DNA of 64,000 nt from Flavisolibacter nicotianae (GTDB taxonomy: Bacteria > Bacteroidota > Bacteroidia > Chitinophagales > Chitinophagaceae): assembly GCF_003628535.1 (NCBI RefSeq), contig NZ_RBCI01000014.1, positions 186,001-250,000 of the forward strand, given 5' to 3'. Shown in pieces: positions 18,801-25,700 of this stretch; the stretch's first letter is position 1, and every line of letters begins with the position of its first letter. The position numbers were made by a program, and so were the translations under genes. Under the pieces are notes generated by a model. That model worked only from the letters and a program-made list of their open reading frames with translations. It was not told the DNA's origin and made no database searches.

Positions 18801-19654
18801 GTGGCCTTCAGGTCCGAACAGCCCGTACTGGCCACCGTGTACAAAATCGTGTAGGTTCCGGCGGCACTGTTGGTCACATCAATCACACCGGTCGTGCTGT
18901 TGATGGAAAGGCCTGCCGGCGTGGCGGAATAAAGGCCGCCGCCAACGCCACTAACAGTGGGGCTTGCCGTAGTGTTGGGGTCTTTGCAATAAGTAGTTTT
19001 AGGATAAGTGATGGTTGCTACAGACGGGCAGGCATAACCGCGGATGTTTACGCCTTTCAGATTAAACCCCGTGTTTTGTGTTGCCAGGCCCCACACATAG
19101 ATACGTACAGAAAGAGTTTGTCCTGCGCTAACGGTGAGATTTGGCGAATTGAGGGTGGTGGTGGCCCAGGTGGCGGTTGGAGTGAGCGTGTTGCCCGTAA
19201 AGACAGCGGTAGTGTTTGTAGACAAAAAATACTGAACCTGAAAAGAGGCGTTTGTAGATGTCCCATCTGAAAGATTGCAGGAAAAGCTGAATTCGGAAAG
19301 GGTAAAGGCAAAGTTGTTGGCCGGTGAAACGGAGAATTCAAGGTAACCGGATCTGGCCTGGGAAGTCCCGTTCAGTTTTGTGAACGTTGCGCCTTTGTCG
19401 GCAGAATACACTGCATTGGAAGCACCACTGACAACCAGGTTTCCAGCCGTTAGATTACCGGCGACGGTAGCCGTACCACTGCTGGTCAACGGCCAGGAGG
19501 CGGAACTGTTCTGCGCCGATGCGGCCCCGAACAGCAAGATACAAAGAACGGTGGCCATCACTTGCAACCGGTGCTGGTTGACAAAGCAGGCCCTGAAAAA
19601 AGTACGCAATACGGTTTTTCCTGCGCCTGTACGCAGCGTGATCCTGTGTTTCAT
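15836..19654 (-). CDS. Giant secreted multidomain protein with T9SS type A sorting domain
   Basis: The 1272-residue exported protein has a long basic leader ending AASAQ near residue 48. The N-terminal part resembles a lamin/choice-of-anchor beta-sandwich (residues about 50-210). Ig-like repeats follow, with phrases such as ITSQPQSVSVCTSGAATITL, KWEVSTDNGSSWTTV and KQPVSKAVCHNSTMILSVGA. Next comes a filamentous, T/S/N-rich beta segment (GGVFDATAGTIEFSGSTVQT). The last 80 residues, starting AFVFPNPVKAATTN and ending in basic residues, form a type A C-terminal secretion signal. It is probably a surface adhesin or matrix protein. No catalytic domain is seen. Codon usage is markedly GC-rich, and two long open frames on the opposite strand are shadows. 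Confidence 0.9.
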   Translation of the reverse strand: MKHRITLRTGAGKTVLRTFFRACFVNQHRLQVMATVLCILLFGAASAQNSSASWPLTSSGTATVAGNLTAGNLVVSGASNAVYSADKGATFTKLNGTSQARSGYLEFSVSPANNFAFTLSEFSFSCNLSDGTSTNASFQVQYFLSTNTTAVFTGNTLTPTATWATTTLNSPNLTVSAGQTLSVRIYVWGLATQNTGFNLKGVNIRGYACPSVATITYPKTTYCKDPNTTASPTVSGVGGGLYSATPAGLSINSTTGVIDVTNSAAGTYTILYTVASTGCSDLKATTGIKINDLPTAFTLTGPDGATGAFCTNGTPATFTLSGSQEGVTYTFNSVNPGGNTPPGQNFTVPGVGGTLEFVQTPDGKWSYKVTGTDDATGCTNTMEGLLTAVDGPAITSQPQSVSVCTSGAATITLNASNASSLKWEVSTDNGSSWTTVTSNSIYTINTSGTTSTKLTISNAAASMNSYQYRAVLGGPSACPVNYSNVAVLTVNQPPVITKQPVSKAVCHNSTMILSVGATNAAGYQWYLNGAAIAGATGAEYRKTYDAATDAGTYSVLVKSNAPCGNLASNSVTVSTAPPSVTTWQGPLPGSGATSGTAWEVASNWSCGVPTRSTDAVIPADVIDGYPTIKPAVTGEVRNLTLNGGGFSPYLTVNGKLQIFGSVTNNGGVFDATAGTIEFSGSTVQTLSAGLFAGNTVQNLVISNDVNLAGELNLTGALSFGAVSNKTLATNDYLTLKSGSATTARVSDLTNNGSSTGNAITGKVTVERYIPAFSNRRWRLVTSPVAGISVHDAWQEGRSWNGSNNEMSGYGTLITGNAQGTSATATDNGFDFWTAVAGSSASIRKYVPSNSNINANWVPLENTISPGFSNLEAYLVFIRGDRTVSTGTAGGTTTLRAKGTLKQAVAYTIPVPVTYSHVLVGNPYASPLDFRKLYADNSTKIQPYYWIWNAGQGTSGGYMVMQPSATGGYEAIPAGGTGSGSAIEPIIGSGEGFFVVPATNAATGNTLTLQETHKSNGQPGFSVFRQVRTEVAKLSVNLYAQVDGENIRLDGVLAQYGASPEKCGGIAKLANIEENLSIPDGAENLIVASRGGVQSGDSLQLRLWNAAERGYHFTFKGSGFLAQGPKAVLYDRYSRQETEVPLTGEETDYAFGLTNDSASKDPRRFVIRFRTAAATARQARALPVTPEGKPAFVFPNPVKAATTNLVLSGKSPGRYTVRLFTASGQLLRVQAVQYSGGLAVYPVSARDLAGGTYTLVLAAPDGRQEQVSFVVIR

Positions 19655-20284
19655 AAAGACGAATTTGACACGCGAAGTGTGATTTCTTACGGATGATCTT
19701 TCGCAGGAAATTGGCGAAAACGCGGCCTGTGCAAAAAAGATTTACAGCGAGGGAGCAGTTTTCATTTGGGTTTTTCAGGGGACTGGACGGGTTGATTATT
19801 AAATAAAGGTACGGTTATCCGAAAGTTTGGATTTGAGGCGCAAAATAAATTAGGTTTTTGAGTTTTACAACTTCCCTTGCAGCTGCAACGCTACAGTCAT
19901 AAAAACGGCAGCGCAGTATAGAAAGCCGGTTGCGCAGCTGCTTTTACTTTGGTCAGCCCCTAGGTTGTACAACAGCTGGTAAAGAGTGGTTACAGGGTTG
20001 ACGTATGCGAAGAACTGCAAGTCCCAGGAATAGAAAATGACATTACAAAGAGGCGTAAAAGACCTGAATAAATATCAGTGCATTTTTATAAATTTTGCGG
20101 CTAAAGGCGGCTTTCTTTACCCTAGATAGTGCTAGGAAAAGGTTGTTTTGGTATTCACTGATTTCTTCACAAAGCTCGGCTTCCCCTTCGACAGGCGGCA
20201 AGGAACTTCGGCATAAAAAAAATACTTACCCTAGAAGTGGCGCTGGCCGTCACATTGTACGGAAAGAAAGCTGGAATAAACCTT

Positions 20285-20322
20285 CGATACAACGAAGGTC
20301 CAGGTGCTCGAATCAGGCCATG
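20285..20322 (-). repeat. Inverted copy of the dispersed repeat core
   Basis: On the minus strand the sequence reads GGCCTGATTCGAGCACCTGG followed by a hairpin arm CCTTCGTTGTATCGAAGG. This matches the GGCAGAATCGAGCACTTGGA core and hairpin of the copy at 61.07 kb. Only the core is recognisable; the ends are lost. Confidence 0.5.
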
Positions 20323-20527
20323 ATAAAGACAAATTTGGACTTGAGCTACTAAGCAAAGAAGTCAGTATTCTGTATTTTGCACGGGAGAAAAAAGAAGGCA
20401 GGATAAAAATCCCGCCTTGTTATATGTTCCAATATTCATCAAAAAGTCCAATAACAAATTTCCAAAGACTGCCCCTCTTTTACCCACAACAATTCAACGT
20501 CTGACTGCCGCATGACCGAAAAAAAGC

Positions 20528-20546
20528 CCCCTCCTTTTCAGAGGGG
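20528..20546. terminator. Hairpin with terminator-like look
   Basis: CCCCTC and GAGGGG arms enclose a 7-base loop, with an A-run on the left. It is the first of six such hairpins over 1 kb with no gene between them. Confidence 0.45.
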
Positions 20547-20793
20547 ACCTCTATGCGAAGAATGGGAATGGGTACCTTGGTTTCAAAGAGACAGCGTAAT
20601 AGGGCGTCCGTTTTACAGGGTCAAAAGCCACACAGCCTGGTGATGTAGCCTGACACTGCTTTTTCATTGCGTAATGGACAAAAACGGGTAAAGCCGTGGG
20701 TAAGAAGGCGGGCAAGGCAAAAGGTTTAATGCCGGATGAAAGTTTCCCTGCCTTAGATTTGCCCCCTCTTATAAGCAGTTAGTTTTGGTTACG

Positions 20794-20824
20794 CCCCTTG
20801 TGTCTACAAGGGGTTCTTTTTTTC
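20794..20824 (+). terminator. Strong intrinsic terminator-like hairpin
   Basis: CCCCTTGT-gtct-ACAAGGGG is a perfect 8-bp stem with a 4-base loop, followed closely by TTCTTTTTTT. This is textbook terminator structure for plus-strand transcription, yet no recognisable gene precedes it within about 1 kb. It may end a small non-coding transcript. Confidence 0.65.
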
Positions 20825-21041
20825 TCTGCCTGGTCCGTCGTAGTATACAATGACCGAAGCCAAGAAAGCGTAATTCGACAGTTACAATATAGCGGAGGCA
20901 AAATACCTGCAGCAGTAACTGGTGGGAAGAAAAGCCGTTTTACAGGAGAGCGGTGTGAGCAATTGGGCAGCTTTTCTTAGCGTGAATGTCGTTGAGAGAT
21001 TAGTTGTACTTACCGTCTACGCTATTTAAATAAATACACAT

Positions 21042-21079
21042 CGGGACATTTCCTGTCTCCACCCGGACATTTCCTGTCT
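21042..21079. repeat. Tandem 17-bp repeat, possible IS end relic
   Basis: CGGGACATTTCCTGTCT at 21042-21058 recurs as CCGGACATTTCCTGTCT at 21063-21079, a 21-bp period. Short, repeated, helical-turn-spaced motifs of this kind are found at ends of IS21-type elements, but no transposase is present. The assignment is tentative. Confidence 0.35.
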
Positions 21080-21090
21080 TTTATACTACA

Positions 21091-21112
21091 GACCCTCTAT
21101 GAAGAGAGGGTC
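21091..21112. other. Hairpin GACCCTCT/AGAGGGTC
   Basis: A perfect 8-bp stem with a 6-base loop lies 12 bp after the tandem repeat. Hairpins of similar kind follow at 21157-21180 (AGCCCC/GGGGCT), 21401-21423 (GGCCT/AGGCC with an inner CTG/CAG) and 21553-21571 (TCCCTCC/GGGAGGGA). None ends a visible gene. Confidence 0.5.
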
Positions 21113-21849
21113 TTGCTTTCCGGAAACTATTTATTATTAGGGAACTGGCAACAAAAAGCCCCAACTAGAAAGAGGGGGCTACGGATTAAACTTAAATGAA
21201 ATGAAGGGTAAACATAAAGCACAGCCCGGTAAAATCAAAGAGTCGATATAGAAAACCAATAGAATATTGAAAACCAGCGCCTTGGATTTCATTAGGTGCT
21301 GCGCAATAAATGAATGTAAATGACCTTTTAAGAAAAACGATAATCGAGGCAAACGCAAAAAGGTTCAGGACTGTCCTGTGCTTTGTGATATAAAAGAAAA
21401 GGCCTGCTGTTGAAACAGAGGCCGATGATTAAAAACAAAAATGAGCGATGCATGGCATAAAGATCAACTCCTGTACCACGGATCAGGTTGGGAATAAAAT
21501 GTCAATAGGCCGTGTCTTCCCTTTGCCTTGGACACAGCCAGGAAAACAAAAATCCCTCCTTATGGGAGGGACAGGCCTGTACTGACGGATCGGTTTACGT
21601 AACGTTTTCGTCTACTTGTTTTCTTGGGGTATATCGGATCAATAACGGGCTTTCAAGGGAACAAAACGGAGAATTGACAAGGCAGTGTTCTGGCATACCT
21701 GCTTCTCCATCGGTAGGCCGGCCGTAAGGCTTCAACCAACCGCTACCGCAAACCTAACGGAATTCTTGGCAAGAAAGAAATCGGATTCATATACAGAACG
21801 GCACAACTATGCCAGTGAAGGCAGATGTGAAAACTAGCCTGAAACGCAA

Positions 21850-22056
21850 TTATTCTACTCCCCTGTTCGGGAATGCTGCAGGATGGGCGGTTTTCCGCCT
21901 TGAAAGTTGAATGGAAAGCTGCGTCACTTCGTGGCGTTTATCCCGGAGGTCTTTCCACGGCACACCGCTGAGCAGAAGTGCATTGAGTTCCTGAAGTTTC
22001 GTTTCATAGAGAGTTTGCATGACTGCAATATCCAGGGTACTCCATTCTCGTTCCAT
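21850..22056 (-). CDS. Small hypothetical protein (68 residues)
   Basis: The short soluble protein has a helical, charged middle part (LYETKLQELNALLLSGVPWK, then DLRDKRHEVTQLSIQLSRRK), which looks like a small helical hairpin. The GVPW-K-D pattern gives the impression of a small conserved Bacteroidota protein, but I do not recognise a family. It stands alone, with no operon partner. The ATG at 22056 follows an unremarkable leader. It could be real, or a leftover open frame in eroded DNA. Confidence 0.4.
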   Translation of the reverse strand: MEREWSTLDIAVMQTLYETKLQELNALLLSGVPWKDLRDKRHEVTQLSIQLSRRKTAHPAAFPNRGVE

Positions 22057-22259
22057 GTTCCAACTTCCTCCCGTGTTTTGTACTGAGATCAGTCACAAAC
22101 AAACAAAAATGGTGCTAAAAGGTCTGCCACGACAGTCAAAAACACGAGATTAATAGGCTTCAAACCAATCCGATAGTTTACGAAAGGAAGCCCGGCCGTC
22201 GGTGCCAAGGAAAAAGGATGCCACTCATTTCCCATATCGTATAGGACATAAAAGTCGAT

Positions 22260-22574
22260 TTGGAGTCCTTAAATGGACTTAAACAGATCAAAGACACCAT
22301 GGATAAATACCTCTATGACCAGATGCACGAGCGGCTGCAAACCCGAAAGGCCAAACAAATGAAAAAGCTCCGATGGGCTACCGTTGAACCGGTGATCGGC
22401 ACGCTGGTGAACTCTTTGGGCATACGCCGGGTGAACACCAGAGAGATCAAACCGGCCAACAAATGCGTGCTGATGGCATCGGTCTGTTAAAACCTCAAAC
22501 GCCTGCTCAAATGGACAAGTGAAAACCTCAAAAACACCGAAGAAACACTTGCAAACTGCTTTTTTATGCTGTGA
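22260..22574 (+). pseudogene. 3' remnant of an IS1182-type transposase
   Basis: The frame reads LYDQMHERLQTRKAKQMKKL, RWATVEPVIGTLVNSLGIRR, and VNTREIKPANKCVLMASV. This is the C-terminal block of IS1182-family DDE transposases, which contains the catalytic glutamate region (STVEPV-G-L). A TAA interrupts the frame at 22487-22489, after which NLKRLLKWTSENLKN continues in frame to a TGA at 22572. The N-terminal two thirds, including the first catalytic aspartates, are absent, so it is a dead fragment. Confidence 0.75.
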
Positions 22575-22697
22575 CTTCTAACAGCGCAGCAGATCAGAAA
22601 AAGCTGGCTGAAGGTGGCTGTTAGTAGATGAAGAGCCAACAGGATCCAAATAAGCGAAAACAGATTTTAAGAACTGAGTTGTGCAACAGCCACTGCT

Positions 22698-23106
22698 GTT
22701 AGCAGCGTCTGGAAGGGCTATCGAACTCTTAAAGTCCTTTCTTGACCTTCTTCGGGGAATATATAAAATTCCATTGTCAACTTACCAGATGTAAATAAGG
22801 TTTCACCGACAAAGTCAAACGGTTGAAGAATGACAGTATCCTTCTGTGTTATAGCTTCAGCAAAACAATACCTGTAAGTTTTCTCCACTTTGATAGGCTT
22901 AGTTAGCTTTCCGCTCCTTACTTCATTGAAGAAGTAGTCCTTGCCCGAAATTTTGACGTGAAGTGATTTAAAATCCTCTCGTGAGCTGTTCTTGAAGTTC
23001 ACATAAACGCCTTGTGGCTTTTTGTCAAACCCACATAGTAAGAGAATAAATACTATAAAACAAACTATTTGTCTCATATAAAAAGTCTGGTTGCAACGCT
23101 GCTAAC
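22698..23106. repeat. Inverted GTTAGCAGCG repeats bracketing a single gene
   Basis: GTTAGCAGCG at 22698-22707 and its exact complement CGCTGCTAAC at 23097-23106 enclose the small gene at 22718-23077 and almost nothing else. A second bracket of the same type surrounds the next gene, and the 200-bp spacer between the two holds a perfect 12-bp inverted repeat (AGCTCAACATTT, 23144-23189). The layout resembles mobile gene cassettes. Confidence 0.5.
22718..23077 (-). CDS. Small exported protein of unknown function (119 residues)
   Basis: An N-terminal hydrophobic segment MRQIVCFIVFILLLCGF suggests export, and the cysteine at its end could be lipidated although LLLC is not a classical lipobox. The rest is a small beta-rich domain with NFKNSSREDFKSLHVKISGK and KTYRYCFAEAITQKDTVILQ. 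No family is recognised. The gene is more AT-rich than its surroundings and is enclosed by the GTTAGC inverted repeats, both of which point to acquisition as a unit. Confidence 0.6.
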   Translation of the reverse strand: MRQIVCFIVFILLLCGFDKKPQGVYVNFKNSSREDFKSLHVKISGKDYFFNEVRSGKLTKPIKVEKTYRYCFAEAITQKDTVILQPFDFVGETLFTSGKLTMEFYIFPEEGQERTLRVR

Positions 23107-23311
23107 GGTTTACGTATTAGCGATGGGAAATTTGAAAAACGTCAGCTCAACATTTGTACAAAGGCCGATAGAATTATAAATGTTGAGCTTATTACTGTCA
23201 GGCCCCTATTGCTGCAATACGCTCCTATGTTTACAATTGAGTAAATTCAGTTAAGGGGATCAATAACATATTCGAAAGAACAAAGGGCGGAATAAAATGT
23301 TCAATACGCTT

Positions 23312-23948
23312 GTTAGCGGTTCGGGCTTTCTTGTCTCACTGTTATATTTCTTATTTGTCAACACGTTTGTAATGGAGTTGTGTTAATCCTGTGTCAAATG
23401 ATTTTACGCTTACAAATTCAAGTTGCTGTTCAGGTCTGTTGTCATTAAATAGTCTTATCCCATTACCAACCAAAATCGGTATAACGGAAATAATAAATTC
23501 ATCTATCAAGTCGTGTTGTAAAAGCTCATTGATAATTTCTGCTCCACCATCACAATAAATGTTTTTTCCGTTTTCAGATTTTAGTCGTTGCACCAAGTCC
23601 GTCAAATTTCCTGAATAAAAGTTGGTTCTACCAACACTTGGTCTTTCAGTTCTTGTTATTACATACACGTCTCGCTGTCCATTGTCGTAATGAGAAGCAC
23701 CAATTTCTTTACGTACATAATCATAAGTCTTTCTACCAATAATTAAAGTGTCGATGGTTGCCGTGAAGTCCGCATAACCGTAATCTTCTCCTTCCTTTTC
23801 TACTAATTTCAAAAAACTAAGGTCGTCTTTAGGTTTGGAAATGTAGCCGTCTAAACTTGTTGCTATAAAAAGAGATAATTTTCGCATTTTTCTTTTTTAA
23901 GTTCTTGTTGCATTATCTGTCTGGGTCGTCCGTCGCCTGACCGCTAAC
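23312..23948. repeat. Inverted GTTAGCGGT repeats bracketing the DHFR-like gene
   Basis: GTTAGCGGT at 23312-23320 and its complement ACCGCTAAC at 23940-23948 enclose only the gene at 23351-23887. The core GTTAGC is the same as in the neighbouring bracket at 22698-23106, while the flanking bases differ. This makes two consecutive one-gene modules. Confidence 0.5.
23351..23887 (-). CDS. Dihydrofolate reductase family protein (RibD C-terminal fold)
   Basis: This 178-residue cytoplasmic protein begins MRKLSLFIATSLDGYISKP, the standard opening of the RibD-C/DHFR-like family. It also has DTLIIGRKTYDYV, YVITRTERPS, NIYCDGGAEIINELL and DEFIISVIPILVGNGIRLF. Such proteins bind NADPH and reduce a pterin- or pyrimidine-like substrate; many are accessory genes of unknown role. 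It is AT-rich, alone, and bracketed by GTTAGC inverted repeats, suggesting cassette-like acquisition. A trimethoprim-resistance role is possible but nothing in the sequence shows it. Confidence 0.88.
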   Translation of the reverse strand: MRKLSLFIATSLDGYISKPKDDLSFLKLVEKEGEDYGYADFTATIDTLIIGRKTYDYVRKEIGASHYDNGQRDVYVITRTERPSVGRTNFYSGNLTDLVQRLKSENGKNIYCDGGAEIINELLQHDLIDEFIISVIPILVGNGIRLFNDNRPEQQLEFVSVKSFDTGLTQLHYKRVDK

Positions 23949-24100
23949 ATCTACCGGCTTGCTGCTGTGCTGGATTTCAGCGTTCGGTCAGCCAAAACAA
24001 AAGCCGATAAATGTTTTATTGTTCAAGATAAATTCTTTAGCTGAATGATGTTGTGTCTGCCTGAACTGCCGCCCATTGTAGTACAGGTGATGAAGTTTAT

Positions 24101-24842
24101 TTGTCCGCCAGCATAGCGGGAACCCGTTGTGAGTGTTGCGGAAGGCAACTAACCGGCAGTTCCTCCCGAAGCAAAACAGGCGATCGTCACTTTTACTACC
24201 ATTGCAATCATTGTGGGCAGCAACGTATTCGTGCTCAAAAACGCACGACATCATGGCAAACATTCTTTTTGAATTTAAAGTAAACGGACAGGCAAAGGAA
24301 CTTTATGAAACCATAGTTAAAAAGCTGCTGCCAAAAAAGCAAACCTAGGTACGCCCAATTGCCAAAATACAGGCCGAGATCAAACAAGTGCAAAGCCGCC
24401 TTGATGCACTCGATGATAACCTGATGGACAAAGTTATTGACGCGGCCAGCTATGCCAAAGCTAAGACCCGTTTTACCACAGAGCTACAGAAGTTGTAGGC
24501 AGAACTAGAAAGTCAAAGTTCCACTTTAAGTGAGTTTCAGAAGTTTTTAAAGACAGGCATTCATCTGTTGGAAAACCTGCCGGATTTCTACCGGAAAAGC
24601 AGCCTGGAAACAAAACGAGAAGTGGTGTGTTCGATCTTTCCTGAAAAGATCCAAATTTCTGAAAACAAGAGTCGACCACCAAAAATCAACAAGGCCGTTC
24701 TGCTTATATCCGCCATGGACAAGGGTTTCAACTCAAAGAAAAGGGACAACTCTTCAAAAATTTAGAGTTGTCCCTTCAGGTGGAGCTGACCGAACAGTTA
24801 TCGAACACCTTATTGGAAGAATTAATAATATTTTTCAGCTAA
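24101..24842 (+). pseudogene. Large serine recombinase, decayed C-terminal half
   Basis: Pieces in different frames form one protein. A zinc ribbon RCECCGRQLTGSSSRSKTGD followed by HFYYHCNHCG comes first. Then NILFEFKVNGQAKELYETIV, a coiled coil AEIKQVQSRLDALDDNLMDK interrupted by a TAG at 24496, LLENLPDFYRKSSLETKREV, and KEKGQLFKNLELSLQVELTE ending at a TAA at 24840. At least two frameshifts and one stop break it, and the catalytic domain is missing. Such recombinases integrate or excise mobile elements at attachment sites. The remnant at 15.06 kb matches its end. Confidence 0.78.
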
Positions 24843-24913
24843 AACATTGATATTGTGATATTTATCTCTCCAGCCATTTTTCCTCCTGGTGTTCGATAAT
24901 TGTCCGGTCAGCT
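24784..24913. repeat. 26-bp inverted repeat enclosing the recombinase end
   Basis: The left arm 24784-24809 (AGCTGACCGAACAGTTATCG, then AACACC) and the complement of the right arm 24888-24913 agree in 24 of 26 bases. The left arm is coding sequence of the decayed recombinase, so the right arm is an inverted duplicate of its 3' end. The 78 bp between is AT-rich. It may be an element end or the trace of a second inverted copy. Confidence 0.6.
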
Positions 24914-25098
24914 ATCAGGCCATTTGTGTGCAAGTCAGAAAAACAGGAACAAACCTTCGTTCTATCTAAGGTCAGAGTGCCCATTTAGCCGTTCATGTAA
25001 ACTACTCAAGCCAATAGAGTAAAAGAACCGGAAAAGCCATTACACAGTGCATAGCTCGGTCAGCTACCCGCCTATTTTATCACCACCTCGGCTATTTT

Positions 25099-25205
25099 TG
25101 CGTAGCAAGTTGTTGAGCACCGAAAATCCCATTCCACTTCTCTCCTATCCATTTCCATCATTGGCTGAATCGAGCGATGTGACCTTCGATCTATCGAAGG
25201 TGGAT
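25099..25205 (+). repeat. Dispersed repeat, copy B (5' half)
   Basis: The copy starts with GCAAGTTGTTGAGCACCG, contains CTCTCCTATCC and GGCTGAATCGAGCG, and ends with the hairpin CCTTCGA-tcta-TCGAAGG (25183-25200). The right half of the element is missing. Immediately downstream the CHAT-like fragment begins. Confidence 0.65.
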
Positions 25206-25346
25206 GTACACTATTCTGCGCGGCAACCTGAAGCGCTTAGAAAAGCAAGTCATGCATTGAGGGAGAAATATCCATACCCTAATTATTGGGGAGGATTTAT
25301 CTGTCAGGGTAAAAATGAGCCAATTAGATTGACAGAGAGTGAGTAG
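25206..25346 (+). pseudogene. C-terminal fragment of a CHAT-domain-like protein
   Basis: After the repeat the frame reads EALRKASHALREKYPYPNYW and GGFICQGKNEPIRL. This resembles the end of CHAT (caspase-like) domains, where an AL..A...L......HPYYWA.F...G pattern is common. The catalytic His and Cys would lie upstream and are absent; the fragment is fused in frame to repeat sequence. It is probably all that remains of a TPR-CHAT protein. Similarity is judged by eye only. Confidence 0.35.
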
Positions 25347-25700
25347 AAGTTCAAGATGGAAAGATGCATTAATTTGTGATATTTCAATACATGTGAGACA
25401 ATGGTTAATTAACTTTTCTGTTTTGGGCGCTGCTAATTTAAAAGGATTCTCCGCTTTTCGTTGCTTGTATTTCATTAATTTTCAATGGATTGGAGATTGG
25501 TTCGAAAACCTTCATCCAAGGTATAAGTAGTTCATCAAGAATGGTTAGTGAAAGGAAAAATGTAAGGTTCCCCACTTTTCGACTGGTGAGGTTAGAAATA
25601 TCAACGGGTAATGGATTGGAATGGGCCCTATTGAAAAGCAGCGGTTTTTACATCTAAGAACAATCATCACTATGTTGCCCGTTTTCCTATCAGTAAGTTG
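25347..25700. other. AT-rich spacer without recognised gene
   Basis: A 63-codon open frame at 25339-25530 (FQWIGDWFENLHPRYK at its end) has no recognisable family and no partner. The rest up to the histidine kinase stop shows no gene. This marks the right edge of the eroded region. Confidence 0.5.

Larger units (their letters stand above)
19655..21849. other. 2.2-kb region without recognisable genes, rich in hairpins
   Basis: No open frame here has a family motif, credible start or neighbour support. The visible content is a row of short GC-rich hairpins (listed separately), an inverted copy of the dispersed repeat core at about 20285-20320, and a 17-bp direct repeat at 21042-21079. It may be an eroded accessory region, or it may encode small RNAs that cannot be judged by eye. 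Confidence 0.6.

Noticed and set aside
24750-24782. GGGACAACTC/GAGTTGTCCC hairpin that looks like a terminator
   Set aside because: The same bases encode KGQLFKNLELS of the recombinase in frame and recur, also in frame, at 15.13 kb, so the symmetry is a by-product of coding sequence.
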